Shown here one piece after another: positions 7,840 through 18,551 of a DNA stretch of 42,551 bases; the stretch's first letter is position 1, and each line of letters opens with the position of its first letter. The stretch is from Lysobacteraceae bacterium. Lineage in GTDB: Bacteria; Pseudomonadota; Gammaproteobacteria; Xanthomonadales; Rhodanobacteraceae. The notes beneath the pieces are model-generated. The model was not told the origin of the DNA. It ran no database searches and saw nothing but the letters and a program-made list of their open reading frames with translations. The stretch spans positions 1 to 42,551 of the forward strand of contig JAGWPB010000018.1 of the NCBI GenBank assembly GCA_028870665.1, given 5' to 3'. Both the position numbers and the translations under genes were made by a program.

Positions 7840-9093
7840 TCAGCCATACACCGGAAACGCGCGGCACTGCGTCGTGACCTTGGCGCGCACGGCGGCGATC
7901 ACGCTTTCGTCGGCAGGCGCATCGACGACGTCGGCGAGCCACTGCGCCAGCTCGATGCAGTCGGCCTCGCGATAGCCGCGCGTGGTCACCGCCGGCGTGC
8001 CGATGCGCAGGCCCGAGGTCACGAAAGGCGAGCGCGGATCGTTGGGCACGGCGTTCTTGTTCACGGTGATGTGGGCGCGGCCGAGCGCGGCCTCGGCGTC
8101 CTTGCCGGTGACGTCGCGGCCGATCAGGTCGATCAGCATCAGGTGGTTCTCGGTGCCGCCGGAGACGATCCGGTAGCCGCGCTGCTGCAGTGCGGCGGCC
8201 ATCGCCTTGGCGTTTTTCACCACCTGCTGCTGGTAGACCTTGAACTCCGGCTCCAGGGCCTCCTTGAAGGCCACCGCCTTGGCCGCGATCACGTGCATCA
8301 GCGGGCCGCCCTGGATGCCCGGAAACACGATCGACTGCAGCTTCTTCTCGATTTCCTCGCCGGCGCCCCTGGCCACGAGGATGCCGCCGCGCGGACCACG
8401 CAGGGTCTTGTGCGTGGTCGAGGTGACCACGTGCGCATGCGGCAGCGGGCTTGGATAGACGCCGGCGGCGACCAGCCCGGCGACGTGCGCCATGTCGACG
8501 AACAGATACGCACCGACCCGGTCGGCGATGGCGCGGAAGCGCGCCCAGTCCATCACCTGCGAGTAAGCGCTGAAACCGGCGACCACCATCTTCGGCTGAT
8601 GCTCGACGGCGAGGCGCTCGACCTCATCCATGTCCACGATGCCGTTGGCGTCCACGCCGTACTGCACCGCCTTGAACAGCTTGCCGGAGACGTTGACCTT
8701 GGCGCCGTGGGTGAGGTGCCCGCCATGCGCCAGGCTCATGCCGAGGATGCCGTCGCCGGGATTGAGCAGGGCCAGGTACACCGCCTGGTTGGCCTGCGAG
8801 CCGGAATGCGGCTGCACATTGGCGTAATCGCAGTCGAACAGCTGCTTGACCCGCTCGATCGCCAGCCGCTCGGCGACGTCGACGAACTCGCAGCCGCCGT
8901 AATAGCGCTTGCCGGGATAGCCTTCGGCGTACTTGTTGGTCAGCACACTGCCCTGCGCCTCGAGCACGCGCGGGCTGGCGTAGTTCTCCGAGGCGATCAG
9001 CTCGACGTGGTCTTCCTGGCGCTGCCGCTCGGCCGCCATCGCCTGCGCCAGTGCGTCGTCGTAACCGGCAATGCGCATGCTGCTGGGGAACAT
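7840..9093 (-). CDS. glyA: serine hydroxymethyltransferase
   Basis: GlyA is a cytoplasmic PLP enzyme that interconverts serine and glycine while moving a one-carbon unit to tetrahydrofolate. The 417-residue protein has [53 protein letters not shown] and, at residues 226-235, [12 protein letters not shown]; Lys229 is the PLP Schiff-base lysine. ATG 9093 was chosen because it follows GAGGTCCTC; ATG 9078 is an alternative that removes five residues. The frame stays open to 9333, but that part is the intergenic region shared with the divergent ettA. glyA heads the long minus-strand cluster. A possible weak -10 (TACACT on the minus strand) lies at 9141-9146. Confidence 0.97.
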   Translation of the reverse strand: MFPSSMRIAGYDDALAQAMAAERQRQEDHVELIASENYASPRVLEAQGSVLTNKYAEGYPGKRYYGGCEFVDVAERLAIERVKQLFDCDYANVQPHSGSQANQAVYLALLNPGDGILGMSLAHGGHLTHGAKVNVSGKLFKAVQYGVDANGIVDMDEVERLAVEHQPKMVVAGFSAYSQVMDWARFRAIADRVGAYLFVDMAHVAGLVAAGVYPSPLPHAHVVTSTTHKTLRGPRGGILVARGAGEEIEKKLQSIVFPGIQGGPLMHVIAAKAVAFKEALEPEFKVYQQQVVKNAKAMAAALQQRGYRIVSGGTENHLMLIDLIGRDVTGKDAEAALGRAHITVNKNAVPNDPRSPFVTSGLRIGTPAVTTRGYREADCIELAQWLADVVDAPADESVIAAVRAKVTTQCRAFPVYG

Positions 9094-9322
9094 GAGGACC
9101 TCGCGCGCGCGGCCCGGATGCGGGCCGAAACAAGCAAGAAAGTGTAGCCCAGACGGGGGTTTGCGCCTAGCGAGTCGTAGGCGTCGATGACCCCGTTCCG
9201 GGGCCACGGTGGCGCATGCGCGATGACAGCCCGGCGTCCGATCGGCGATACTGCGCGGCTTCCCGAACCGCCCATGCGCCGGATCGCTGCCTCGCAGCCC
9301 CCGGTCGCCTCCAGGAGCGAGC

Positions 9323-10984
<1,662 letters not shown>

Positions 10985-11005
10985 GGAGACCGGGAGAGTG
11001 TAGCG

Positions 11006-11073
11006 CGTAGGCTGGGCTGCCAAGCCCAGCCTGACGCTGCGGGAAGGGGCTGGGCTTATCAGCCCGGCCTACG
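11006..11073. repeat. paired REP-like hairpins (GTAGGCTGGGCT type), possible two-way terminator
   Basis: Two hairpins lie in tandem. The first has a perfect 10-bp stem (AGGCTGGGCT 11009-11018 with AGCCCAGCCT 11023-11032, loop GCCA). The second (about 11049-11069) has a 9-bp stem with one G-T pair. The outer ends (CGTAGGCTGGGCTG and CAGCCCGGCCTACG) are also inverted repeats, so the whole 68 bases form a BIME-like unit. It sits exactly between the convergent ends of ettA and the lipoprotein gene at 11077, where it could stop transcription from both sides; no T-tract is present. Confidence 0.8.
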
Positions 11074-11076
11074 GTC

Positions 11077-11436
11077 CTAATGCCTTTTCTGCGGTAGCAC
11101 GCCCGACGCACTCGGATTCATGGCGAATGACAAGACGCCCGTCGGGGTGAAATAGAGCACCCATTTATTGCCTTTCCCAGGCACTTGTTTCCCAGGTGTC
11201 TTCCGCGCAGCGTCGTCACCCACGAGGTGGGCGTGTTCATAAACCAGAATCGTGTCACCGTTCGCTTCGTGGACCAACTTGTCTGGCGTGCCGAGAGCTG
11301 CTCTGACCTGAGCCAAGGTGGTCACGCCCGGATCGAAACCGGCAAATGCAGTCGGCTGGCTACGAGGGTTCTGGTTCTGCGTGGCACAGCTGCACAGTAG
11401 CGTCGTGACGATAAGAACCAGACACAGACGTCTCAT
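11077..11436 (-). CDS. small lipoprotein with a SmpA/OmlA (BamE-like) domain
   Basis: The 119-residue product starts MRRLCLVLIVTTLLCSC, a typical lipoprotein signal peptide with a lipobox-like LLCSC, so it is probably lipidated at that Cys. The mature part contains FDPGVTTLAQVRAALGTPDK followed by an antiparallel-sheet pattern (ILVYEHAHL, KWVLYFTPTGVLSF), which resembles the SmpA/OmlA fold of BamE. It is not BamE itself on the evidence seen; it is a shorter relative. ATG 11436 was chosen for the signal peptide and the GGAGGCAAGG upstream; an earlier in-frame start would place 15 extra residues before the signal. It lies 41 bases after the ABC ATPase gene on the same strand, so it may belong to that operon. 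GC content looks slightly lower than in its neighbours. Confidence 0.8.
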   Translation of the reverse strand: MRRLCLVLIVTTLLCSCATQNQNPRSQPTAFAGFDPGVTTLAQVRAALGTPDKLVHEANGDTILVYEHAHLVGDDAARKTPGKQVPGKGNKWVLYFTPTGVLSFAMNPSASGVLPQKRH

Positions 11437-11477
11437 ACCTTGCCTCCACTTTCTGCAGGACAGGCTGTCGTGGGCGG

Positions 11478-12179
<702 letters not shown>

Positions 12180-12220
12180 GGGGTGCTCCGTTGACGAAGG
12201 ATCAAGAACGAAAGAGTTTT

Positions 12221-12296
12221 TGTCCGCGAAGGACGCGAAGTGCGCGAAGAGGTTTTGAAAGGGCCTTTTCGCGTCCTTGGCGTTCTTTGCGGACCA
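12221..12296. repeat. GACGCGAAG-type imperfect palindrome between adaptor and ATPase genes
   Basis: The left arm (12221-12252, TGTCCGCGAAGGACGCGAAG onward) and the right arm (12264-12296) are imperfect inverted copies over about 32 bases; the arms also contain internal repeats of GCGAAG/GACGCGAAG. When mistranslated, this kind of element gives peptides such as KNAKDAK and FAHFASFADKN, seen widely as spurious ORFs in genomes carrying the repeat. It fills most of the 142-base gap in the ABC operon and could fold in the transcript. Confidence 0.8.
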
Positions 12297-12321
12297 TAGT
12301 TTTGGCTTTCCTGATAGCACA

Positions 12322-13662
12322 TCAGCGCAATCTGAGCTGGCGATCGTGTGAATAAGCCGACACGTCGGACAGCACCACGCGCTCGCCGGGCGCGAGACCC
12401 GCGAGCACCTGGACGCGATCCGTCGAGCCGACGCCGAAGCGCACCGCGCGGCGGGTGGCGAGATCGCCGCTCGGCCCCAGCACGAACACCTCGGCATTGC
12501 TGGCCGCGCGCACGTTGGCCGGCCGCGGCACGTACAGCGCGTCGTGCAGTTGCGTGATGCGGATGGCAGCATCCACGCTCTGATCGACGCGCGCGCTGGC
12601 CGGCGGCTTGCCGGTCAGGCTCACGTCCACCGTCACCAGCCCGTCCTTGACCGTGGGATCGACGCGCGCCACGCGCCCGGCCACCACGCCGTCGTGGGTA
12701 TCGACGCGGACCGCCTGACCCGGCGCCACGCTGCCGGCATCGTACTGGCTGACCTTGACCTCGGCCTTCAGCGCATCCGGTGTGGAGATGCGCGCCAGAT
12801 TGGCGCCTGCTGCCAGCTGCTGGCCGGGTTCGGCGCTGATCTGCTCGATCTGGCCGGTGATCGGCGCGCGCACGGTCAATTGCTCGGCTTCGGCCTGTTT
12901 CAGCGCCGCCAGCGCCCGCTCCTGGCGCACGCGCTCGTCCTCGGCGCGCAGTAGTGAACGGTTGCCGCTCTCGAGATTGGCCAGACGTTCCTGCTCGAAA
13001 CGCAGACGCTGCTGCATCAGCCCGAACTTCAGCTTCTCGTCCTCGTACTGGAACCGGGGCACGATGCCCTGCGCGGCCAGCTTGCCATCGGCTTTCAGGT
13101 GCATCGCCGCGCTCTCGACATCGACCTTGATGCCCTCGATGGTCGAACGCTCGCTCAGCACCGCATTCTCCTGCTCCTGCTTTTTCGCCAGCAGCCCGGC
13201 CTCGGCGGCGGCCAGGTCCGCGGCGGCCGACTGCGCGGCATTGAGCACGGCAGCATTGGCCAGCTTCACTAGCGGCGTGCCGACGCGCACCCGCTGCCCC
13301 GGCGTCACCAGCACCTGATCGATCACGCCGCCCGCGGGTGCGGCGATCCAGCGCGAGGTTGCCGGCACCAGCCGGCCCGCGGCCTGCACCTGCACCACGA
13401 AGGTGCCGCGCTCGACCGTGCCCAGCCAGACCTCGCTGCGCGCGACCTCGGCCACCGAGCCGTCGCTCAGCCGCCAGGCCCAGACCGCGGCGATCGCCAG
13501 CAGCGCGCCGGCGATCACGCCCCAAGTCAGCCGTCGCCGCCACCACGGCACGTGCACCGGCGCGCGACGCTCGTCCATGGTGTCGTACAAGTTGGGGCGC
13601 GTCCCTCGGGGACTTCCGTTGGTCGCCCCTTGGGGACTTCCGTTGGTCGTCTCGCGGTTCAT
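12322..13662 (-). CDS. HlyD/MacA-type periplasmic adaptor protein
   Basis: This is the membrane-anchored periplasmic adaptor of a tripartite ABC exporter. After a cytoplasmic tail comes one membrane helix (WGVIAGALLAIAAVWAW), then a beta-barrel start (GTVERGTFVVQVQAAGRLVP), a split lipoyl domain (GGVIDQVLVTPGQRVRVGTPLVKL and LTVRAPITGQIEQIS), a long coiled-coil hairpin rich in Ala, Glu and Gln, and a C-terminal barrel and membrane-proximal domain. The start is uncertain: ATG 13662 has AAGGA 12 bases upstream and gives 446 aa; ATG 13578 would give 418 aa and remove the repeat-encoded tail. With the longer start the N-terminus contains two copies of an eight-residue unit (ATNGSPQG / ATNGSPRG), encoded by a 24-base direct repeat. 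It sits between the permease and ATPase genes. Confidence 0.9.
   Translation of the reverse strand: MNRETTNGSPQGATNGSPRGTRPNLYDTMDERRAPVHVPWWRRRLTWGVIAGALLAIAAVWAWRLSDGSVAEVARSEVWLGTVERGTFVVQVQAAGRLVPATSRWIAAPAGGVIDQVLVTPGQRVRVGTPLVKLANAAVLNAAQSAAADLAAAEAGLLAKKQEQENAVLSERSTIEGIKVDVESAAMHLKADGKLAAQGIVPRFQYEDEKLKFGLMQQRLRFEQERLANLESGNRSLLRAEDERVRQERALAALKQAEAEQLTVRAPITGQIEQISAEPGQQLAAGANLARISTPDALKAEVKVSQYDAGSVAPGQAVRVDTHDGVVAGRVARVDPTVKDGLVTVDVSLTGKPPASARVDQSVDAAIRITQLHDALYVPRPANVRAASNAEVFVLGPSGDLATRRAVRFGVGSTDRVQVLAGLAPGERVVLSDVSAYSHDRQLRLR
13606..13649. repeat. 24-base tandem repeat inside the adaptor gene (GGGGACTTCCGTTGGTCG)
   Basis: Two copies of T(C/T)GGGGACTTCCGTTGGTCG begin at 13606 and 13630, a period of exactly 24 bases, which keeps the adaptor reading frame and encodes a duplicated octapeptide. 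CCCCTTGGGG and TCCCTCGGGGA in the unit make small hairpins. The core closely resembles the 26-base repeat upstream of clpB (33425-33495), so the two loci probably carry members of one family. Confidence 0.8.
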
Positions 13663-13740
13663 CGGCGTAGCCAATCCTTGCGCACAGCGAGCACACTTCG
13701 CACCCTAACGCGGTCCGCTGTCTGCGCCAAGCGGCTGCGC

Positions 13741-16179
13741 TCACAGCTCATGCAGACTCTCCGCCGGTTCGGCACGCGCGGCTCGGCGCGCCGGGACGTG
13801 CACCACCGCGAACACCGCCAGCAGCAGCACGCCCAGCGCGATCCACGTGGCCGCGCCGAAGGCCGCCACCTGTGCACCGGACAGGAAGGCGAACTGCGTC
13901 GCCAGCCACGGCGCCGCGAGCAGCGCCAGCAGCACCCCCGCCGCAGCCAGCGCCAGCGTGCCCAGCACCACCTCGCGATACAGCCGCAGCGGACCGGCGC
14001 CGAGCGCCGAGCGGATCGCGCTCTGGCGCTTGCGCATCGCCAGGAACAGCCGCAGGTGCGCCGCCACGCCCGACAGCGCGATCGCCCAGGCGAACAGCGC
14101 GATCAGCGCAAACACGCGCGCCTGCTCGATCTGCTGCCGGGCCAGCCACCCGCGTTCCTGCGTCGTGGTCCGGATCGTGCTCACCTTCAACCGGAGTGCC
14201 TGCTGCCTGAGCACGGCATCGATGCGGTCCCGCAGCTGCGCGCGGCCACCGGCGTCCAGCGCCCGCCCGACAGCGAGCGTGGCGTAGTTGCCAAGCAGTT
14301 CATAGGGCGTCGACCGCATGTCTTGAAGAACGAGCGGGCATGCCGGCCCGGATGAGCCGTGCAGATGCAGCGTCGCCACGACGCCGATCACGCGCATCGA
14401 ACCGCTTTCACCCTGGAACCGGAGCGTGTTGCCGACCGCCGCGCGTGGCGAGCCGAACAGCAGGCGAGCCACCTGCGCATCGATCAACACAGCACCATCG
14501 TCAACCTTGCCGATGTCGAAACTTTGTCCGGCCAGGACGTGTGCGCCGGTCGCCTGCAGCCAGCCGGTCGTGGCGCTCTCCACGCAGGCGCTGGTGATCC
14601 GCTTGCCTGCGCTCACCGGGCCGGGATGATCGAAGTCTGCCCCATGCTGGATCGCCGGACCGAATCCGACCGGAACGCCCGGCGCAATCGCCTGCGCCGC
14701 CGCGACGACCCGGCCCATCGCGAGCTGGAATGCCGCGTCGCTGTTCGAGGCAAGCCCCATCGAAAAGCCGGCCTTCCGGGTCGCCAGCAGGGTGACTGGG
14801 CGATCCAGAAAGCCAAAGTCTGCATGGATCGACTGCCAACCGCGGCTGATCGACCAGGACGATGCCATGCTGAGCAGGGCCGCAAGCAGAACCTCGACCA
14901 CGATCAGGACCATGCCGGCTCGCCGGTCGGAACGCGTGGCCGTTGCCACGCGCTCCGCATCGATGGATTCGCGCGCCAGCAGCGCGGCCAGCGGAAAGGA
15001 CTGCGTCAGAACCACCACGAGAACCAGCAGCGGCAGTGCCCAGAGCAGGATCGGCAACAGCCGATGGAGTGCAAGCACCGAGCCGTAATCGCTGCCCACG
15101 AAGTGCTGCAGCAGCCTCACGAAGCCGGCGATCAGCGCGACGGACGTGGTCAGCATCGCCAGCAGGCCCCACGTGGTGCGTCGGACGAAGCGCCCGATCA
15201 GATAACCCTGACGCGCGCCGAGCACACGCTCGAGCCGCAGCGTGCGACGGCGACGCAGCCATACCAGCCAGTTCACCACCAGCAAGTTGATGGCAGCAAG
15301 CGTGAGGGTCGCGGCGGCCAGCGCCAACGCCAGGCGGATGCGTCGATTCAGTGTCCGCTGCATCGCGGGGAACGGCGAGTACGGATGGGTCACCACGAAG
15401 GCCGTGACATCGTGCGGAAGCGAGAGCGCCTGTGCGTTGCGCATTAGTCGCTGCAAGTCCACCACCAGCTGTGCATCGGACACCGCATCGGGAAGGCTGA
15501 GCAGCGGAGACGGCCCCAGGAATGGCATCGCCTTGACCATGTCCGCGGTCGGCATGCCTTTGGACCAGTGCCCCGAGTTGATGGGTTCGAGAAGGGTGTA
15601 CGACACCCACAGATCGATCGGGCCGTCGACACTCACGCCCATCCCGCCCTGGAACGCCTCCGGCAACACGCCCACCACACGCAGCTCGAAGCCCTGCGCA
15701 GTGAAGACCGCCCTGCCGATCGCGTCGCGCGCATGACCGAACAGGCGCCTGGCTTCGCGTTGGGAAAGCATGGCCACCGGCGCCCCGTGACGCTGGTCCT
15801 CCATGGAGATCAGGCGTCCCATCAGCGGATGCACATGCAGGGCTTGCAGGAAATCGCCCACGACCAGCTCGGCATGAAGCTTGAAGGTGGCGCCGTGCGG
15901 CTTGGTGCCGATGGCCACGTCGTTGCCGAATGCGCTGCCCAGGCCGAAGCCCGGCGGCAGGATCGCCTGCAGGCGGGCCATCGTGACGCTGGTGATCCCC
16001 GCGAAATCATCACCCGTCGGCCGCCGGTAGCCCAGCGCCAGGTAGCGATACCCCTGAGCAGCACCGGGTATCCGTGGCGAGTCCCAGGTATGCAGCACGG
16101 CAAACGCCAGCGCCGTCGCGGCCACAGCCAGCGCCAGCAGCGCGTAGGCGGCGATCTGCATCCACGGGAGTCGTCGCAT
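13741..16179 (-). CDS. FtsX/MacB-type ABC permease with two four-helix units (ADOP-like)
   Basis: This is the inner-membrane permease of the exporter encoded with the adaptor and ATPase. The 812-residue protein starts MRRLPWMQIAAYALLAL with a first membrane helix. A large periplasmic MacB-type core domain follows (VGDFLQALHVHPLMGRLISM, VAMLSQREARRLFG, RVVGVLPEAFQGG), then three helices near residues 285-410. A second unit then repeats the plan: a helix (MVLIVVEVLLAALLSM), a periplasmic domain (VLAGQSFDIGKVDDGAVLI) and three C-terminal helices ending at an FtsX-like tail. The duplicated layout matches permeases of the ADOP type rather than the single-unit E. coli MacB. ATG 16179 was preferred over 16200 because AGGCGGGG precedes it. 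The gene is followed after 78 bases by the adaptor gene. Substrate unknown. Confidence 0.88.
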   Translation of the reverse strand: MRRLPWMQIAAYALLALAVAATALAFAVLHTWDSPRIPGAAQGYRYLALGYRRPTGDDFAGITSVTMARLQAILPPGFGLGSAFGNDVAIGTKPHGATFKLHAELVVGDFLQALHVHPLMGRLISMEDQRHGAPVAMLSQREARRLFGHARDAIGRAVFTAQGFELRVVGVLPEAFQGGMGVSVDGPIDLWVSYTLLEPINSGHWSKGMPTADMVKAMPFLGPSPLLSLPDAVSDAQLVVDLQRLMRNAQALSLPHDVTAFVVTHPYSPFPAMQRTLNRRIRLALALAAATLTLAAINLLVVNWLVWLRRRRTLRLERVLGARQGYLIGRFVRRTTWGLLAMLTTSVALIAGFVRLLQHFVGSDYGSVLALHRLLPILLWALPLLVLVVVLTQSFPLAALLARESIDAERVATATRSDRRAGMVLIVVEVLLAALLSMASSWSISRGWQSIHADFGFLDRPVTLLATRKAGFSMGLASNSDAAFQLAMGRVVAAAQAIAPGVPVGFGPAIQHGADFDHPGPVSAGKRITSACVESATTGWLQATGAHVLAGQSFDIGKVDDGAVLIDAQVARLLFGSPRAAVGNTLRFQGESGSMRVIGVVATLHLHGSSGPACPLVLQDMRSTPYELLGNYATLAVGRALDAGGRAQLRDRIDAVLRQQALRLKVSTIRTTTQERGWLARQQIEQARVFALIALFAWAIALSGVAAHLRLFLAMRKRQSAIRSALGAGPLRLYREVVLGTLALAAAGVLLALLAAPWLATQFAFLSGAQVAAFGAATWIALGVLLLAVFAVVHVPARRAARAEPAESLHEL

Positions 16180-16395
16180 GGTCCCCGCCTTCCCTTGCAC
16201 TCGACGCGCCGAGACTACGGGTCGCCTCGCGTCGGAGCAAAGCGGAGCGAGTTACGGTTTCGTATGCTCGACCGGGTGCCGCGCGATTTGCCGTGGCGCG
16301 CGATCGCGGCATGGCAGGATGATCATGCGAGGCCCGCGCGCGGATCACCGACGCATGGCGGGCACGCGCCAGCACCACGCCAGGGGACCGACACG

Positions 16396-16968
16396 ATGCC
16401 ACGCCTCCACCAACAGACCGGGTCCGCGCATGCAGGAGTCACCGCCCGCACCGGCGCGCTGGGCGCCGCATGCGTGCTGCTCGCCGCCTGCGCGACGACC
16501 ACGCCGCCCAGGCCCGCCGCGCCGTCCCTCAGCGGCATCGCCCGCTACGAACCGGTATCGCGACCGGACGAGGCGCGCTACCAGCTGCAGTCCGGGCAGA
16601 CGTCCAACGCGCCGGCGGCCACGCGCTGGAGCGATCCGGTGTATCCGCCGGCGCTGGTCGCCCTGAACCTGCCAACGCAGGTCCTGCTGGTGAAGCTGGT
16701 GATCGACACCGAAGGCCATGTCGCGCAGGTGCTAGCGGACGCTGGCAGCCCGGACACCCGCGGTCCGCATGCCGCCGCGTTTCTGCAGGCGATCCGGACC
16801 GCGGTGCAGGACTGGCGCTTCGATCCGCTGCGCATCGTCACCTGGAAGGACCGCGGCGCTGATCGCATGCGGGTCTCGACGCGCACCCTGCCCTACAGCC
16901 TCGAGTACCGGTTCACCTTTTCGATCGTGGACGGCAAGGGCACGGCGAGCAGCGGGCGCTCGCGCTGA
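16396..16968 (+). CDS. lipoprotein with a TonB C-terminal-like domain
   Basis: The 190-residue product has a signal peptide ending in the lipobox LLAAC (residues about 30-34), so it is probably a lipoprotein. After a Pro/Thr-rich spacer, the mature part has DPVYPPALVALNLPTQVLL followed by KLVIDTEGHVAQVLADAGS and FLQAIRTAVQDWRFDPLRI, the pattern of a TonB C-terminal domain, where a repeated sheet ends in a W-x-F-x-P-like motif. It lacks the N-terminal membrane helix and long Pro-rich spacer of a true TonB, so an energy-transducing role is doubtful. ATG 16396 follows AGGGG by about ten bases. It is divergent from the ABC permease gene across 216 bases and converges with the glutamate-synthase-like gene. 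The role is unknown. Confidence 0.72.
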   Translation: MPRLHQQTGSAHAGVTARTGALGAACVLLAACATTTPPRPAAPSLSGIARYEPVSRPDEARYQLQSGQTSNAPAATRWSDPVYPPALVALNLPTQVLLVKLVIDTEGHVAQVLADAGSPDTRGPHAAAFLQAIRTAVQDWRFDPLRIVTWKDRGADRMRVSTRTLPYSLEYRFTFSIVDGKGTASSGRSR

Positions 16969-16999
16969 GACGCCGCCAACACGGCCAGACCACGACCGG

Positions 17000-18508
17000 C
17001 TAGACGCGCGCTGCCGGCGGATAGGGATAAAGCTGCTGCAGCGGCACCGACTTGCCGTCGTCGGCGACGATGCGGCAGTGCCAGCGGCGCAGCTTGCGCG
17101 GATCGTCGACGCCGACGCTGTGCGCGATCACGCCGACCTCGCGCATCACGTTGCGCGCGTAGTGCGCCACGCGCCCGGCCTTGTCGGCGACCACCAGGCC
17201 GCGCTGCAGGCGTGGGTCGTGGGTGGTGATGCCGGTGGGACAGGTGTTGCGGTTGCACTGCAGCGCCTGGATGCAGCCCAGCGCAAACATGAAGCCGCGC
17301 GCGGAGTTGACGAAGTCGGCGCCGATCGCCAGCGCCCACGCCACCTCGTAGGCGGTGACGCACTTGCCCGAGGCGATCACGCGCACGCGTTCGCGCAGGC
17401 CGTGCGCCAGCAGCGCGTTGACCAATGCCGGAAGTGCCTCGCGCAGCGGCAGGCCCACGCCTTCCATCAGCGTCTGCGGCGCGGCGCCGGTGCCGCCCTC
17501 GGAACCGTCGACGATGATGAAGTCGGGCGCGCTGGCGACACCGCGGCGCTGCACCTCCTCGCACAGCGCGTCGATCCAGCCGGTTTCGCCCAGCACGCAC
17601 TTGAAGCCGGTCGGCTTGCCGGTCAGTTCGCGGATGTGCGCGATGGCGTCGAGCAGTTCGGGCACGCTGCCGATGTCGGGATGGCGGTTCGGGCTGACCG
17701 AATCGCGGCCCTCGGGAATGCCGCGGATGCGCGCGATCTCGGCGGTGACCTTGGCGCCCGGCAGCAGGCCGCCGAGCCCTGGCTTGGCGCCCTGCCCGAG
17801 CTTGATGCTGATCATTTTCACCTGCGGATGCGCGGCGACTTCGGCGAGTCGGGCGTCATCCAGGCGACCGTCCGGCGTGCGCACGCCGTACTTGGCGGTG
17901 CCGATCTCGAACACGACATCGCAACCCCCTTCGAGGTGATACGGGGCCAGCCCGCCCTCGCCGGTATCCATCCAGATGCCGGCCCTGGCCGCGCCGCGCG
18001 ACAGCGCGCGTACCGCCGGCACGCTGAGCGCGCCGAAGCTCATCGCCGAGATGTTGAAGAACGCCGCGTGCGCATAGGGTTGCCGCGCGCCGGGCCCGAT
18101 CACCAGCGGCTGCGGCTCGGCGGCATGGCGGTCGTTGTCGGGGAACGGCGCGTTGACGAAGAACGGCGCGCCTTCGCGATGCAGGTCGCGGGTCGATCCG
18201 AAGGCCTGGGTGTTGTCGATGTTCTCGGCAGCGCGATGGACCCAGGTGCGCTCGGCGCGATTGAACGGCAGCTCCTCGCGATCGAAGGCGAAGAAGTACT
18301 GGCGGAAGAACACCCCCAGGTGCTCGAACAGGCCGCGGAAGCGGCCGATCACCGGGTAGTTGCGGCGCACCGCGTCAGCGGTCTGGCTGCGGTCGAGCAC
18401 GAACAGCACGACGACCGTCAGCAGCAGCAGGCCGGATGCCAGCAGGAACAGCGCGGCCAGCGTCTTCAGCGCCAGCAGGGTCCAGCCGGAGAGTCCGCTC
18501 GGATCCAT
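17000..18508 (-). CDS. membrane-anchored FMN-binding glutamate-synthase-domain protein
   Basis: The 502-residue protein begins with a hydrophobic helix (about residues 10-38, LLALKTLAALFLLASGLLLL), so it is anchored with most of its mass in the cytoplasm. The rest is the FMN-binding (beta/alpha)8 domain of glutamate synthase: NISAMSFGALS, GEGGLAPYH, ISIKLGQGAKPGLGG, PDFIIVDGSEGGTGAAP and RVIASGKC. Cys412, Cys418 and Cys423 are spaced C-x5-C-x4-C, the 3Fe-4S pattern of glutamate synthase. There is no glutaminase (amidotransferase) domain and no small-subunit gene nearby, so it cannot be a complete GOGAT; such stand-alone proteins are widespread and their reaction is not well defined. It lies 43 bases downstream of dgkA on the same strand. 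Confidence 0.88.
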   Translation of the reverse strand: MDPSGLSGWTLLALKTLAALFLLASGLLLLTVVVLFVLDRSQTADAVRRNYPVIGRFRGLFEHLGVFFRQYFFAFDREELPFNRAERTWVHRAAENIDNTQAFGSTRDLHREGAPFFVNAPFPDNDRHAAEPQPLVIGPGARQPYAHAAFFNISAMSFGALSVPAVRALSRGAARAGIWMDTGEGGLAPYHLEGGCDVVFEIGTAKYGVRTPDGRLDDARLAEVAAHPQVKMISIKLGQGAKPGLGGLLPGAKVTAEIARIRGIPEGRDSVSPNRHPDIGSVPELLDAIAHIRELTGKPTGFKCVLGETGWIDALCEEVQRRGVASAPDFIIVDGSEGGTGAAPQTLMEGVGLPLREALPALVNALLAHGLRERVRVIASGKCVTAYEVAWALAIGADFVNSARGFMFALGCIQALQCNRNTCPTGITTHDPRLQRGLVVADKAGRVAHYARNVMREVGVIAHSVGVDDPRKLRRWHCRIVADDGKSVPLQQLYPYPPAARV

Positions 18509-18551
18509 CTCGCTCTCCTCGCTGCTGCTCCGTGGCGGTTTTCGACGCCCC

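Noticed and set aside
9094-9322. glycine riboswitch upstream of glyA or gcvPB
   Set aside because: No tandem aptamer pattern is visible in 9094-9322 or in 20425-20614.
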